From the NCBI GenBank assembly GCA_002083525.1, contig LWDM01000023.1, forward strand, positions 415,863 to 447,670: a stretch of 31,808 bases of DNA, read 5' to 3'. The notes beneath the pieces were generated by a model. The model saw only the letters and a list, made by a program, of their open reading frames with translations. It did no database searches and had not been told where the DNA came from. Below, piece after piece: positions 7,713 through 15,939 of this stretch; the stretch's first letter is position 1, and each line of letters opens with the position of its first letter. The position numbers and the translations under genes are program-made. The stretch comes from Proteobacteria bacterium SG_bin9 (GTDB lineage Bacteria; Pseudomonadota; Alphaproteobacteria; Rhizobiales; Xanthobacteraceae).

Positions 7713-8330
7713 TTAGTTTGCATCAGCAGGAGTACAAAATGTTCGCCAGCGGTAGTCAGGAAGTCGGAGTGTGTCAATAATATCTCTTCCGAATAAAAGC
7801 CGGGCCACTCCAGGAACCGCACTCGCCTTGATAATCCGATTCCGCAGAAAGAGGCCCCATCGCGTCTTTGGCGCAAAGGCCGATGCAAAACGGGCGGCAC
7901 CCTCTTGCTTTGATTCGATGAAAGTCCTCAAAATTTGTTCATAGTTGCCAAAAGCCTTCTGATATTGCTGGCCTGACTTGCCAGTTTCGCCTGCCAAGAC
8001 ATACGCGGCAGTCATTGCAAGCGCTGCACCCTGCCCGGCCATCAGCGATACGCAGAATGCCGCATCGCCCACGAGTGCGATGCGGCCCCGTGACCTTATC
8101 GGCATTTTGATCTGGCTGACGCGGTCGAAATAGATATCCGTTGCACGCTCCAGTTCGGCAAGAATGCGCGAAGTTTCCCACTTTCCGTCGTCAAACATTC
8201 GGCGCAGCATTACTTTTTGCGCCTCGGGGTCAGCCATTTCTGATTGCGCATGGTTGGCTGTCGCGAAGACAAACAGAAACAGGGTTCGATCCTCGCTCAA
8301 TGCGACGCGTCCGAGCATTGTGACGACAGG
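7713..8330 (-). pseudogene. FAD-dependent monooxygenase, C-terminal remnant
   Basis: About 200 residues matching the C-terminal half of PHBH/TetX-like aromatic hydroxylases: DRTLFLFVF, then YFDRVSQIKMP and the FAD ribose/phosphate-binding motif GRIALVGDAAFCVSLMAGQG. The N-terminal Rossmann domain with GxGxxG and the DG motif is missing. Upstream of LGRVALSEDRT the frame meets a TGA at 8331-8333, and the next 75 bases before the neighbouring gene hold no recognisable remainder. Family members are about 390-400 residues, so half has been lost. The remnant could be translated from the ATG at 8318 but could not bind FAD normally. It lies at the right edge of the mobilizable-element segment, which may explain the loss. 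Confidence 0.8.
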
Positions 8331-8405
8331 TCAGGGGGTTATAGCGACCATGTCCGCTGTGTGAACGCTCTGCCCCGCATCGGTCGAGCGACCGCCAGTA
8401 GGGCA

Positions 8406-9044
8406 TCAGCCGTTGGACGGATGTTGGGCTTCGACCCTCCCTCTCAGCTCCCGGAGCTCGGTTTCGAGCTTCTCGATCCGCGTATCCCGCTCGGCGAGCG
8501 CGGCGGCGGCATCGGCGGCATCGAAGCGCTGCGGAATATGCTGCGGGCAGTTGGCGTCCCACGCCGCGAGGGTGAACAGCACCACCTGCTCTGGCCGCGC
8601 CCTGTATCCTGCCGGCATGAGCTTCGCGATCAGTTCGGCATTGCCCTCGACGGTGCGAGCCGTGCCCCAGATCTTGATCCGTCGGCGGTTCACATAATCT
8701 ATCAGAAACAGATACGCTTTCGGATTTTCCGCCAGGTTCCCGGTTGTGATGTATTGGCGATTGCCGGCGTAGTCTACGAACGCAAGCGTCGTGTAGTCGA
8801 GCACGCGCAGGAACCCCGCCGGTCCGCCGCGGTGCTGGACATAGGGCTGGCCATCGGCATTGGCTGTTGCGAGGAAGACGCTGGTCTGCGACGCGACGAA
8901 CGCCGCAAGATCTGGGGTAATCGTCGTCGACCACGAGCCGTTCTCTTCCATCCGCGCGTAGGACTTGCGCGATCCCTTCCTCTCCTGCACCGCCTTGACC
9001 GCGCTGGTGAAGGCTACGTCGCTGGAATATGTCGTGCTGCTCAC
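8406..9044 (-). CDS. Pyridoxamine 5'-phosphate oxidase-fold (split-barrel) protein
   Basis: A 212-residue protein with the flavin split-barrel pattern: TPDLAAFVASQTSVFLATANADGQPYVQHRGGP near residue 40-75, LAFVDYAGNRQYITTGNLAENPKAYLFLIDY and a WGTARTVEG segment. The C-terminus (LAERDTRIEKLETELRELRGRVE) is a predicted coiled coil, an extension seen in a subgroup of these proteins. Members bind FMN, F420 or haem and reduce small molecules; the substrate here is unknown. The upstream NTF2-like gene ends 10 bases before its ATG, and GAGGAGACGAAAGTG precedes the start, so the two are an operon. Confidence 0.85.
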   Translation of the reverse strand: MSSTTYSSDVAFTSAVKAVQERKGSRKSYARMEENGSWSTTITPDLAAFVASQTSVFLATANADGQPYVQHRGGPAGFLRVLDYTTLAFVDYAGNRQYITTGNLAENPKAYLFLIDYVNRRRIKIWGTARTVEGNAELIAKLMPAGYRARPEQVVLFTLAAWDANCPQHIPQRFDAADAAAALAERDTRIEKLETELRELRGRVEAQHPSNG

Positions 9045-9054
9045 TTTCGTCTCC

Positions 9055-9519
9055 TCAAAGTCCCAGCTCGGTCAATCCAGGCTGATCGTCGGGCCGGCGT
9101 CCCAAGGTCCAATGGAACTTGCGATCGGCTTCCTTGATCGGCAGGTCGTTAATGCTGGCAATCCGCGTGCGCATTAGGCCGTCCTCGTCGAACTCCCAGT
9201 TCTCGTTGCCGTAGCTGCGGAACCAATGACCGCTGTCGTCGTGCCATTCGTAGGCGAAGCGCACAGCGATGCGGTTTTCGCGAAATGCCCAGACCTCCTT
9301 GATCAGTCGGTAGTCAAGCTCCCGCATCCACTTGCGGACGAGGAACTGCTCGATGGCCGGCCGGCCCTGGAGGAACTCGGCGCGGTTGCGCCAGCGCGAA
9401 TCCTCTGCGTAGGCGAGTGCCACGCGCTGCGGATCGCGGCTATTCCACGCGTCCTCAGCCATGCGGACCTTCTGAATTGCGGTTTCCAGGGTAAAAGGTG
9501 GAAGGGGTGGCCGTGACAC
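9055..9519 (-). CDS. NTF2-like / SnoaL-type protein (DUF1348)
   Basis: A 154-residue protein with the cone-shaped NTF2 fold signature: helix AEDAWNSRDPQRVALAYAEDSRWRNR, then GRPAIEQFLVRKW and strands FRENRIAVRFAYEWHDDSGHWFRSYGNENWEF. This WRNR and YGNENWEF pattern is that of DUF1348. Function is unknown; relatives are small ligand-binding proteins or isomerases. An AAGGAGAGCAACC Shine-Dalgarno lies ahead of the start. It is the first gene of a two-gene unit with the PNPOx-fold gene. Confidence 0.85.
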   Translation of the reverse strand: MSRPPLPPFTLETAIQKVRMAEDAWNSRDPQRVALAYAEDSRWRNRAEFLQGRPAIEQFLVRKWMRELDYRLIKEVWAFRENRIAVRFAYEWHDDSGHWFRSYGNENWEFDEDGLMRTRIASINDLPIKEADRKFHWTLGRRPDDQPGLTELGL

Positions 9520-9655
9520 GGCGGTTGCTCTCCTTGATTGCTGAGACAGCCCCCAACTCGGGGCGTGACATATTGAAACTGTTAGTCCCGAAGACGCTGA
9601 GATCCTAGTGGGGTCCAGGCGCAGCGACTCTCAGCCTCGTTGTGCCTTGGCTTCA

Positions 9656-9685
9656 GGCCGCGCGTTGGAACTCTCGCGCGCGGCC
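9656..9685. repeat. GC-rich inverted repeat between two leftward genes
   Basis: GGCCGCGCG and CGCGCGGCC (9-bp arms, 12-base loop) lie 15 bases past the stop of the exported hydrolase gene. The position suits a transcription terminator or RNA-end stabiliser, but there is no T tract on the leftward strand. The rest of 9520-9655 shows nothing else that I can identify. Confidence 0.35.
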
Positions 9686-9699
9686 CGAACGGCGCGACT

Positions 9700-10737
9700 T
9701 CAATTCGCCGTTTTCACGCAAGCGTCGTAGAACTTCTTCATATGGCTTGCGATGTAGTCTAGATTGTCCTCGACTGCAAAGTGACCCGCCGCCAGTCTGT
9801 GCAACTCCGCTTTCGGCAGATCGCGCAGATACGCCTCGCCACCTTGGGGCGTGAAGAAGATGTCGTCCTGACCCCAGAAAATCAGTGTCTTGGGCTGGCG
9901 GGTGCGCAAGAACTTCTGCCACTCCGGATAGAGCGCGACGTTGGTGCGGTAGTCGTAGAACAGATCGAGGTTCATCCGCACCGAATGTGGGCGCTGCATG
10001 AAGCCGAAGTCCGACTCCCAGTTGTCGGGGCTGATGACCTCCGGATGCGCAGCCCCGTGTACATAAATCCCCTTGATGGCATCGTGCGTTAGGAATCCCG
10101 CCAGCGGCTTTTCCGTTTCTGGCGAGCGGTTCTTCCACAAGGCGCCGCGCAGACCGTCCCACACTTTGGTGAAGCCTTCCTCGTAAGCGTTAGTGTTCTG
10201 TACGATCAGCCACTCCAGCATCTCGGGATGACGCCCGACGATGCGGAAGCCGACCGGACCACCGTAGTCCTGCGCGTACAAGCCGAAGCGATTGAAGCCC
10301 TTCGCCACAAGGAACTTCTCCATCGTCACTGAGATCGCATCGAATGTGTAGGCGTACTTCGCCGGGTCGGGTGCGTCGCTGTTGCCAAAACCCTGATAGT
10401 CCGGGGCGATGACGTGGAAGCGGTCCGCCAGGGCGACGACCAGATCGCGGTACTGGTGCGAAGATGCCGGAAAGCCCGGCAACAGCACGACCTTCGGGTT
10501 CTTGGGGTCGCCGGCTTCACGGTAGGCGATGTTGAGACCATCGACATTGAGTGTACCGAACATCACCTGTTTGGCTGTTCGCGGCGTACTGTAGACGGGC
10601 TTTGATGGATCAGCGGCAAACGCCGGCGATGTGTTTCCAGCGAGGAGCGCGCCGACGACGGCACAGCCCAACAGGAGCGAAGTCGTCAGCCACGACGTGG
10701 GCGAGCGCCAGGCGGTTGCGAATTTCGAGGAGGTCAT
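9700..10737 (-). CDS. Exported alpha/beta hydrolase (epoxide hydrolase/dehalogenase-like)
   Basis: A 345-residue protein with a Sec signal peptide (about 30 residues, ending SPAFA before ADPSKP). The alpha/beta-hydrolase core follows: oxyanion segment LLPGFPASSHQYRDLV, DYQGFGNSD, the nucleophile elbow AQDYGGPVG (Asp as nucleophile, as in epoxide hydrolases and haloalkane dehalogenases), the acid-loop FWGQDDIFF and the catalytic histidine in AAGHFAVED. It probably hydrolyses an epoxide, halide or ester in the periplasm; the substrate is not readable. I chose ATG 10737 because it gives a clean signal peptide. No strong ribosome site precedes it, and a TTG at 10776 is in frame. Confidence 0.88.
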   Translation of the reverse strand: MTSSKFATAWRSPTSWLTTSLLLGCAVVGALLAGNTSPAFAADPSKPVYSTPRTAKQVMFGTLNVDGLNIAYREAGDPKNPKVVLLPGFPASSHQYRDLVVALADRFHVIAPDYQGFGNSDAPDPAKYAYTFDAISVTMEKFLVAKGFNRFGLYAQDYGGPVGFRIVGRHPEMLEWLIVQNTNAYEEGFTKVWDGLRGALWKNRSPETEKPLAGFLTHDAIKGIYVHGAAHPEVISPDNWESDFGFMQRPHSVRMNLDLFYDYRTNVALYPEWQKFLRTRQPKTLIFWGQDDIFFTPQGGEAYLRDLPKAELHRLAAGHFAVEDNLDYIASHMKKFYDACVKTAN

Positions 10738-10825
10738 TTGTTTTGCGAAACAGGGACTGGGCGGCGTCCCGATCAAGGACGACGCGCTCAGATTGAATGG
10801 TTTGGTTGCTGGCTGGATGGTGGCT

Positions 10826-11380
10826 TTACGCGGCGTTGCGCGACGGCGTCACGACGGGAAAATCGACCTCGGTCTTGGCGACCTCATTGATGTAGTTCGT
10901 CCACGTGTTGAGCGCGACGTGCTGGACGATCTCGATCACCTGAGCATCGTCGTAGCCTGCGAGTTTCACGGCACGTACATCCTCGTCGGTGACATGGCCG
11001 CGCGAGGTTGCAACCTTCCCCGCGAAGCGGACGGCGGCGTCGGCCTTCGGATCATTCGAGCCGCCGTTCCGGTTGGCCGCGATCTCTCCGTCGTCGAGCT
11101 TGGCGTGGTTCTTCCCGAAATATGTATGCGCGGAGAGACAGTAGCTGCAGCCGTTGATCTCGGCGACGGCCAGTGCGATCCGCTCGCGTGTCGCCGCCGG
11201 CAGCCGGCCCTTCGCGAGCGCGCCGGAAAGGCCGAGGTAGCCTTCGAGCGCCGCCGGGCTGTTGGCGACGAGCTGGAACAGGTTCGGCACGACGCCGAGT
11301 TGCTTCTTGACGGCCTCCAACAGCGGTTGGGCAGGCGGCGGAGCATCAGCGATGGATGCCGGGATGGGAAGGCGTGACAT
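10826..11380 (-). CDS. Carboxymuconolactone decarboxylase/AhpD-family protein
   Basis: A 184-residue peroxidase-related protein. The core has the AhpD-like redox motif EINGCSYCLSAHTYFG (CxxC then His) at about residue 75-90, preceded by RERIALAVA and followed by VRAVKLAGYDDAQVIEIVQHVALNTWTNYIN. In AhpD the CxxC/His triad works as a disulfide reductase; other members are decarboxylases lacking CxxC. It is the first gene of the leftward set and faces the LysR regulator across a 117-base divergent region. CAAGATAAAGGG lies upstream of the ATG. Confidence 0.88.
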   Translation of the reverse strand: MSRLPIPASIADAPPPAQPLLEAVKKQLGVVPNLFQLVANSPAALEGYLGLSGALAKGRLPAATRERIALAVAEINGCSYCLSAHTYFGKNHAKLDDGEIAANRNGGSNDPKADAAVRFAGKVATSRGHVTDEDVRAVKLAGYDDAQVIEIVQHVALNTWTNYINEVAKTEVDFPVVTPSRNAA

Positions 11381-11431
11381 GGGGAGACCCTTTATCTTGT
11401 GCTAAATTGCTGGCTAACACGCCTCAGATAC

Positions 11432-11491
11432 ATCCTTCCATTTTTATGGAGGAGACCATATAATCGAGAACAATCCTTCCAATTTACGGAA
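11432..11491. promoter_or_regulatory. Candidate LysR operators in the divergent region
   Basis: ATCCTTCCA occurs twice, at 11432-11440 and 11473-11481, 41 bases apart. Each copy is part of an inverted repeat: TCCAT-N4-ATGGA at 11437-11450 and TTCC-N7-GGAA at 11477-11491. Paired, spaced sites between a LysR gene and a divergent target fit the recognition and activation site layout of LysR regulators. That the LysR protein binds here is inferred. Confidence 0.5.
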
Positions 11492-11497
11492 TGCAGG

Positions 11498-12400
11498 ATG
11501 AACCGGCTCGAAGCCATGAACACTTTGTTAGCCGCCGTCGATGCCGGCAGCCTGTCGGCCGCCTCACGCAAGCTTGACGTCCCGCTTGCCACGGTGAGCC
11601 GCCGCGTGTCTGACCTCGAGACAGCCCTGCGTACGAAGCTTCTCGTACGAACCAGTCGGCGCCTCGAACCGACCGACGCGGGGCGCTCCTATGTCGCTGC
11701 GTGTCGGGACATCCTTGCTGCCGTGGATCAGGCGGAGCGCACTGCGGCAGGCGAATACGCGGCTCCGCGCGGAGAGATTGTTGTCACCGCGCCGATCGTG
11801 TTCGGCCGGCTGCACATGCTTCCCATGGTGGTCGAATTCCTCAAGGCTTACCCAGATATCGACGCTCGCCTCATATTGACAGACCGCGTCACCAACTTCA
11901 CCGAGGATCATGTCGACGTCGCACTCCGCATCGGCAACTTGCCAGATAGCAGCCTGATCGCAACGCGGCTCGGCAGCGTGCGACGTGTCGTTTGCGCGAG
12001 TCCGGAATATCTCAAGCGTCATCGTCCGCTGCCCCTGCATCCAAGCGACCTCGGAGAGCACCCGTGCGTCACATTCGAGGGCCTGATGTCGCCGACTGAG
12101 TGGAAGTTCTCCCGCGGCAAGGCCGAGATAGCCGTCGCGATCAAGTCCCGGCTCGTCGTCAACACCGCCGAGGCGGCGATTGATGCCGCCGCGGCAGGTC
12201 TCGGCATCACGCGGGTCCTGAGCTACCAGATCGCTGCTGCGCTCCATGCGCGCACACTCAAGATCATCCTCGGCGACTTCGAGCCAGAGCCCTCACCCGT
12301 CAATCTGGTGTACACCGGTCAGGGCCTGCTGCCGCTTAAAACGCGTGCCTTCGTCGACTTTGCTGCCGAGCGTCTTCGCCGCAAGTTCGGATCAATCTGA
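11498..12400 (+). CDS. LysR-family transcriptional regulator
   Basis: A 300-residue protein. The N-terminal winged helix-turn-helix reads MNTLLAAVDAGSLSAASRKLDVPLATVSRRVSDLE, and the effector domain starts near residue 90 (GEIVVTAPIVFGRLHMLPMV) with a DVALRIGNLPDSSLIATRLG motif. This is the pattern of the DsdC/PecT-type LysR subgroup often found beside detoxification genes. The start at 11498 begins with the family's usual MNRLEAM. It is divergent from the carboxymuconolactone-decarboxylase-family gene and probably activates or represses that leftward set in response to a small ligand. Confidence 0.92.
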   Translation: MNRLEAMNTLLAAVDAGSLSAASRKLDVPLATVSRRVSDLETALRTKLLVRTSRRLEPTDAGRSYVAACRDILAAVDQAERTAAGEYAAPRGEIVVTAPIVFGRLHMLPMVVEFLKAYPDIDARLILTDRVTNFTEDHVDVALRIGNLPDSSLIATRLGSVRRVVCASPEYLKRHRPLPLHPSDLGEHPCVTFEGLMSPTEWKFSRGKAEIAVAIKSRLVVNTAEAAIDAAAAGLGITRVLSYQIAAALHARTLKIILGDFEPEPSPVNLVYTGQGLLPLKTRAFVDFAAERLRRKFGSI

Positions 12401-12534
12401 AGGCTCGATAACGTATGATCATGTGGCGCGGCGGCGGTGCACAGCGGAGACATGCGCCGTAGAGGACACGTGGCAGGCCCTCCCACGCGATGTATTCTCG
12501 TGTCGGCCAGGCTAAGTCGACTTGGCCCCCGGCT

Positions 12535-13170
12535 TCACCATTGCAAGTACCGTTCCCCGGCGAAGTAGCCCACGGATACGACTGTGAGAATGGCGAGTGG
12601 GTACCAGGTGACGACGAACAGCGGGCTGTCGTCGAAACAGTTCGAGGCGTAGAAGACCGCCGCGATGCTGCCGGCGGCAAGACCCGCCATCGCGCCGCTC
12701 AACCCAGGACGCGCCGGCGCACCTTTCTTCAGCGCCGCAATGAAGATCACAAGTGGACCACTGGCAAGGAGCGGAATGAGCGTCATGCAGTTCACGGCGT
12801 TGGAGCCGATCAGGAATGTCGTCCAGTTCGTGCTCGGCACCACAAGCAATTCGGCAGCAGCGCCAGCGCAAAGCAGAAGCAGCGGGAGCGGCAATAACTT
12901 CGCCCACCAGCCGAACACCATGATGGGACCGGTGCATCGGAACAGCGCGCCGAGAGTTACTACCACTAGCGGCACGACTACAAGAAATTTGAAGAGGAAG
13001 CGCACCGTATGCAGAGCAGCATCGATATCATCGCGAAATCCAATTCTCGTAAAGAAAAGGATTGCTACTAGGGCCGTCGCCGGCGGCAACGCCATCAGAA
13101 GCACCATCCGCGGCTTTCTCCCGACATATCTGTCGGCGGCCAGAGCCCGAATGAGATCCTCTGTTGTCAT
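12535..13170 (-). CDS. NrsF-family (DUF1109) anti-sigma factor
   Basis: A 211-residue integral membrane protein. It starts MTTEDLIRALAADRYVGRK, the typical cytoplasmic segment of NrsF/DUF1109 proteins, and has about six hydrophobic segments (MVLLMALPPATALVAILFF, FLFKFLVVVPLVVVTLGALF, LLPLPLLLLCAGAAAELLV and others). A CFDDSP pair near the C-terminus is a family feature. Members hold an extracytoplasmic-function sigma factor at the membrane and release it under metal or oxidative stress. The partner sigma gene is normally directly upstream and overlapping. Here the upstream 100 bases hold no sigma-factor signature. ATG 13170 was preferred to the longer frame to 13215 on the family's N-terminus. 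Confidence 0.8.
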   Translation of the reverse strand: MTTEDLIRALAADRYVGRKPRMVLLMALPPATALVAILFFTRIGFRDDIDAALHTVRFLFKFLVVVPLVVVTLGALFRCTGPIMVFGWWAKLLPLPLLLLCAGAAAELLVVPSTNWTTFLIGSNAVNCMTLIPLLASGPLVIFIAALKKGAPARPGLSGAMAGLAAGSIAAVFYASNCFDDSPLFVVTWYPLAILTVVSVGYFAGERYLQW

Positions 13171-13271
13171 AGCCAAGTATCCCGCGGAGCGCGCGCCGTA
13201 TCGCAGCCTGAACAACGCTACCCAAGTAACTACTTCGTCGGTAATCTCCTCAATGTTACGCGCGAGGGCGC

Positions 13272-13494
13272 GATCGTCGTAACAATATCAAGGCTTGCCG
13301 GCGAGCGATCTCAACCGCAACCGCGGACATCGGGAATTTGCATTTCTATCAGCGGCAGGGCTTCCGAATACAAGATCGTACAAGATGCATTTACGCCAGC
13401 AAGCGGCTATCCGGAAGGAATCGCTATCGATGGTGTGCCGCTGCGCGACCAGGTGCTTCTTGATCTTGACCTTACGTCTGATAGAATGATCTGA
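13272..13494 (+). pseudogene. GNAT acetyltransferase, C-terminal frameshifted remnant
   Basis: Two adjoining frames together spell the end of a GNAT N-acetyltransferase. The first gives STATADIGNLHFYQRQGFRI at 13311-13370. The second, one base on, gives DAFTPASGYPEGIAIDGV and PLRDQVLLDLDL up to the TGA at 13492. The junction lies at about 13371-13380. The NLxFYQRxGFR motif and the YPEGIxIDGxPLRDxVxLDxDL ending are characteristic of one GNAT subgroup. The N-terminal acetyl-CoA-binding part is absent. The remnant sits between the anti-sigma gene and the hydratase gene and accounts for most of that 365-base gap. Confidence 0.7.
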
Positions 13495-13535
13495 CGGTCG
13501 AGTATCTCCACGCAAGTGTGTATGGTGTCTAACTC

Positions 13536-14309
13536 ATGACGCAGCAGGCAAAACCGCTATATCCGACCGAGATTGAAACCCTTGCAGCCCGCCAGTGGCA
13601 GAACTATCGCGCCTGCACACCTGGACTTTATTTCGCCGATCCAAATGTTTCGCTCTCGCTGGACGATGCCTACGCGTTGCAGATGAGTGTTGCGCGCCTG
13701 CGCTGCGCCGGCGGCGATGAGGTGGCCGGATACAAGGTCGGCTGCATCGGGCCCGGCATCATCGAGCAATTCGGGATGAGCGGCCCCATCCATGCGCGAC
13801 TCTTCCGTAGCGAGCTTCGGGTCTCCGGCGAGACGTTGCGCTATCGTAGCTTCGCCAATCTCGCCATCGAGGGCGAGATGGCTGTCCGCATAGGCTTGAA
13901 TGACACCATCGAAGCCGCTTTTCCCGTCATCGAACTCCATCATTTCGTCTTTCGCGGCGCGCGAAAGACTCTGGTCGAACTCGTCGCCAACAATGGCATC
14001 AACGGCGGCGCCGTCCTCTCAGATCGGAATGTCGCCGCAAGCCTCGCTGATTGGACGGGATCGCAAGTGCTATCCGTCGCGATCAATGGAGTAACGCTCG
14101 AGCGGGGAGGTCTCTGGGCAATGGAGGGCGGCGCCGAGGAAGCAGTCGAATGGCTGCGCCAAGACCTTCACCGCTTCGGCTGCTCGCTGAAGCCAGGCGA
14201 CATCGTCCTGGCAGGGACACCTTTAGGCCTTCATTCGGTGAAGCCAGGCGATCACGTGGTCGTTTCGATTGACGACCGCAGTTGCGTCGAGTGTCGCGTC
14301 GTCGGATAG
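13536..14309 (+). CDS. 2-keto-4-pentenoate hydratase/fumarylacetoacetase-fold protein
   Basis: A 257-residue MhpD-like protein: LDDAYALQMSVARLRCAGGDEVAGYKVGC near residue 40-70, FANLAIEGEMAVRIG at about 110 (the acidic metal-binding residues of the fold), AAFPVIELHHFVFRGA and the terminal GDIVLAGTPLGLHSVKPGD signature. MhpD hydrates 2-hydroxypentadienoate in meta-cleavage of aromatics; relatives are decarboxylases or fumarylpyruvate hydrolases. No other meta-cleavage genes are adjacent, so the exact substrate is open. There is no convincing Shine-Dalgarno before the ATG. Confidence 0.88.
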   Translation: MTQQAKPLYPTEIETLAARQWQNYRACTPGLYFADPNVSLSLDDAYALQMSVARLRCAGGDEVAGYKVGCIGPGIIEQFGMSGPIHARLFRSELRVSGETLRYRSFANLAIEGEMAVRIGLNDTIEAAFPVIELHHFVFRGARKTLVELVANNGINGGAVLSDRNVAASLADWTGSQVLSVAINGVTLERGGLWAMEGGAEEAVEWLRQDLHRFGCSLKPGDIVLAGTPLGLHSVKPGDHVVVSIDDRSCVECRVVG

Positions 14310-14415
14310 CCTTTTCGCACCGATAGACTGCAGCCAATAGATTATTCGGGCGTAGAAAGTCGAGAGCCTTCTGGATTCAAGCCCTTATGGACTGGCGCAA
14401 GTGGCTGCTCCCATC

Positions 14416-14434
14416 CGAGCGCGGGTCGCGCTCG
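14416..14434. terminator. Possible hairpin between convergent genes
   Basis: CGAGCGCG-GGT-CGCGCTCG is a perfect 8-bp stem with a three-base loop. It lies between the ends of the hydratase gene (+) and the DUF1223 gene (-). The location suits a shared terminator, but neither strand has a T tract. A second CTCGAG repeat pair lies about 25 bases further on. Confidence 0.35.
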
Positions 14435-14489
14435 GCCATCAAGATCGCCGTCCCTGGAACTCGAGGCAAACTCTCGAGGGCGTGCTTCG

Positions 14490-15194
14490 TCAAGAAGAAC
14501 CGGCCCTTACAGCCTTGGACGCGCCTACGATTCGTCCGTCCGGAGCTTCGAGGATAACCGCGACCTGCTCGCCGTCCGGAAGCTGTTCGTCGAGATGGAT
14601 CGGCGCTCCGCTCCATTCGGCAACCGATCGAAACGACCGAACGATGTTTGCTTCGGCCATGGTACGTCCTCGGTTTTCGCCGTGACCGATCGGTGTTACA
14701 TGCTCGCGGTCGAAGCCCACGAGAAGAACGCGCGCAACGCCCTGGCCCGCCCCTACGTCGATCGACGCCTTCCCATCCTTCACCACAACATGCACGTCCG
14801 CGACGGTCGTGCCGTTCGTCCTCGCCTTTGCGATGGCGCGGTCAACTTCATCACGATGCGATCCCACCACGCCCGTCGAGCCATCCACCACGATCTCCGG
14901 CGTATACGACCCGTCGCCGAAAAGGCGGCCGTACCGATCCTGTCGATCCGTCGCAATTTTCAGAGAAAACGGATCCTTCCAACCGAGGTAGTCCCAATAG
15001 GTGACGTGAAAAGCCAGGGCCAGGATGTCCGAGGGCCGCTTTGACAGCTCATTGAGATATGCGTTGGCGGGCGGACAGGACGAGCATCCCTGCGACGTAA
15101 AGAGCTCGACGACGACGGGACGCTCTGCTGCCGATGCAATTTCGGGAAAAAGAGCGGCGAGCGCGGCGAGAAAAAGCAATTGGCGTGATCTCAT
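14490..15194 (-). CDS. Secreted DUF1223 thioredoxin-like protein
   Basis: A 234-residue protein with a signal peptide (MRSRQLLFLAALAALFPEI, cleavage likely after ASAA). The mature part starts RPVVVELFTSQGCSSCPPAN, a thioredoxin-like strand-loop with a CSSC motif, followed by HVTYWDYLGWKDPFS and TPEIVVDGSTGVVGSHRDEV. These are hallmark segments of DUF1223. The family is periplasmic and common in rhizobia; a redox or metal role is presumed but unproven. Confidence 0.88.
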   Translation of the reverse strand: MRSRQLLFLAALAALFPEIASAAERPVVVELFTSQGCSSCPPANAYLNELSKRPSDILALAFHVTYWDYLGWKDPFSLKIATDRQDRYGRLFGDGSYTPEIVVDGSTGVVGSHRDEVDRAIAKARTNGTTVADVHVVVKDGKASIDVGAGQGVARVLLVGFDREHVTPIGHGENRGRTMAEANIVRSFRSVAEWSGAPIHLDEQLPDGEQVAVILEAPDGRIVGASKAVRAGSS

Positions 15195-15318
15195 GTCGAG
15201 TCTCCGATATCGTTCGAAGACAGTTCGCTGCCCGGGCGACCTCGTTGCCAGCAGGTCCCTACACGTTTAGTTGAAGCGTTGGCTTCTAGGTGGCCGTACC
15301 CTTGGGGCGTCGATTCCT

Positions 15319-15939
15319 CTAGCTTAGAGGCGTCATGACGATCCGCTGGAAGGCGGGACGGCCTCGCATCAGGTCATACCAGCGCCGGACATTGGGTAGT
15401 TCCGGATGATCGATGTCGAGCGAATACCATCGATGAACTGTCGCAGCGACCGGAATATCTCCCATCGTGAAAGCGCGGCCGGCGAGGAAAGCTTGATCTT
15501 CCAATCGATGATCTAGTATCCGAACCGCCGAGAGCGATTGGGCTTCGGCTGTCGAAACCGCTGAGTCATCACGCTCCGCGGCCCTCGTCCGGATCAAGGC
15601 GATAAACAAGGGCCGCAAGGCCGGCCAAAACACTGTCGCCTGCCAATCCATCCACCGTTCTGCGTCGAAGCGGGTCGATAGGTCGGCGGGGCAAAGGCCG
15701 CCTGCATCGTACTTGTGCGCCAGGTACCGGACGATCACGTTGGATTCCCACAATTTCACCTCGCCGTCCTCAATGGTTGGAACGAGCCGGTTCGGGTTGA
15801 TAGCGGAATATTCCGGCGTGTTCGTCACCCCGAAATGCAAGCCCGCGTCGATCCGGTCGTAATCGAGACCGAGTTCGTGACAGCACCACAGCACCTTCTG
15901 CACATTGATCGAGTTTGTCCGTCCCCAGATCTTGAGCAT
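15319..15939 (-). CDS. Glutathione S-transferase
   Basis: A 206-residue cytosolic GST. The N-terminal thioredoxin domain reads MLKIWGRTNSINVQKVLWCCHELGL, with the cis-proline NRLVPTIEDG and the glutathione gamma-glutamyl contact LWESNVIVRYLA. The all-helical C-terminal domain ends AFTMGDIPVAATVHRWY, with the N-capping box motif. The S or N in GRTNSINVQK is the likely thiol-activating residue. Its ATG overlaps the stop of the upstream SDR gene by ATGA, so it is translated with it. It is the last gene of the GST-SDR-GST operon. Confidence 0.92.
   Translation of the reverse strand: MLKIWGRTNSINVQKVLWCCHELGLDYDRIDAGLHFGVTNTPEYSAINPNRLVPTIEDGEVKLWESNVIVRYLAHKYDAGGLCPADLSTRFDAERWMDWQATVFWPALRPLFIALIRTRAAERDDSAVSTAEAQSLSAVRILDHRLEDQAFLAGRAFTMGDIPVAATVHRWYSLDIDHPELPNVRRWYDLMRGRPAFQRIVMTPLS

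Noticed and set aside
7607..7720. Possible tRNA fragment or attachment site right of the mobile element
   Set aside because: A small hairpin (TGGCTCCAGGCCA) is present but no tRNA arms or GGTTCGAATCC-type T loop could be assembled, and no direct repeat of it was found near 3060-3160.
8230..8934. 234-codon leftward frame overlapping the PNPOx-fold gene
   Set aside because: Arg/Pro-rich shadow of the real gene in another frame, with no recognisable motif.
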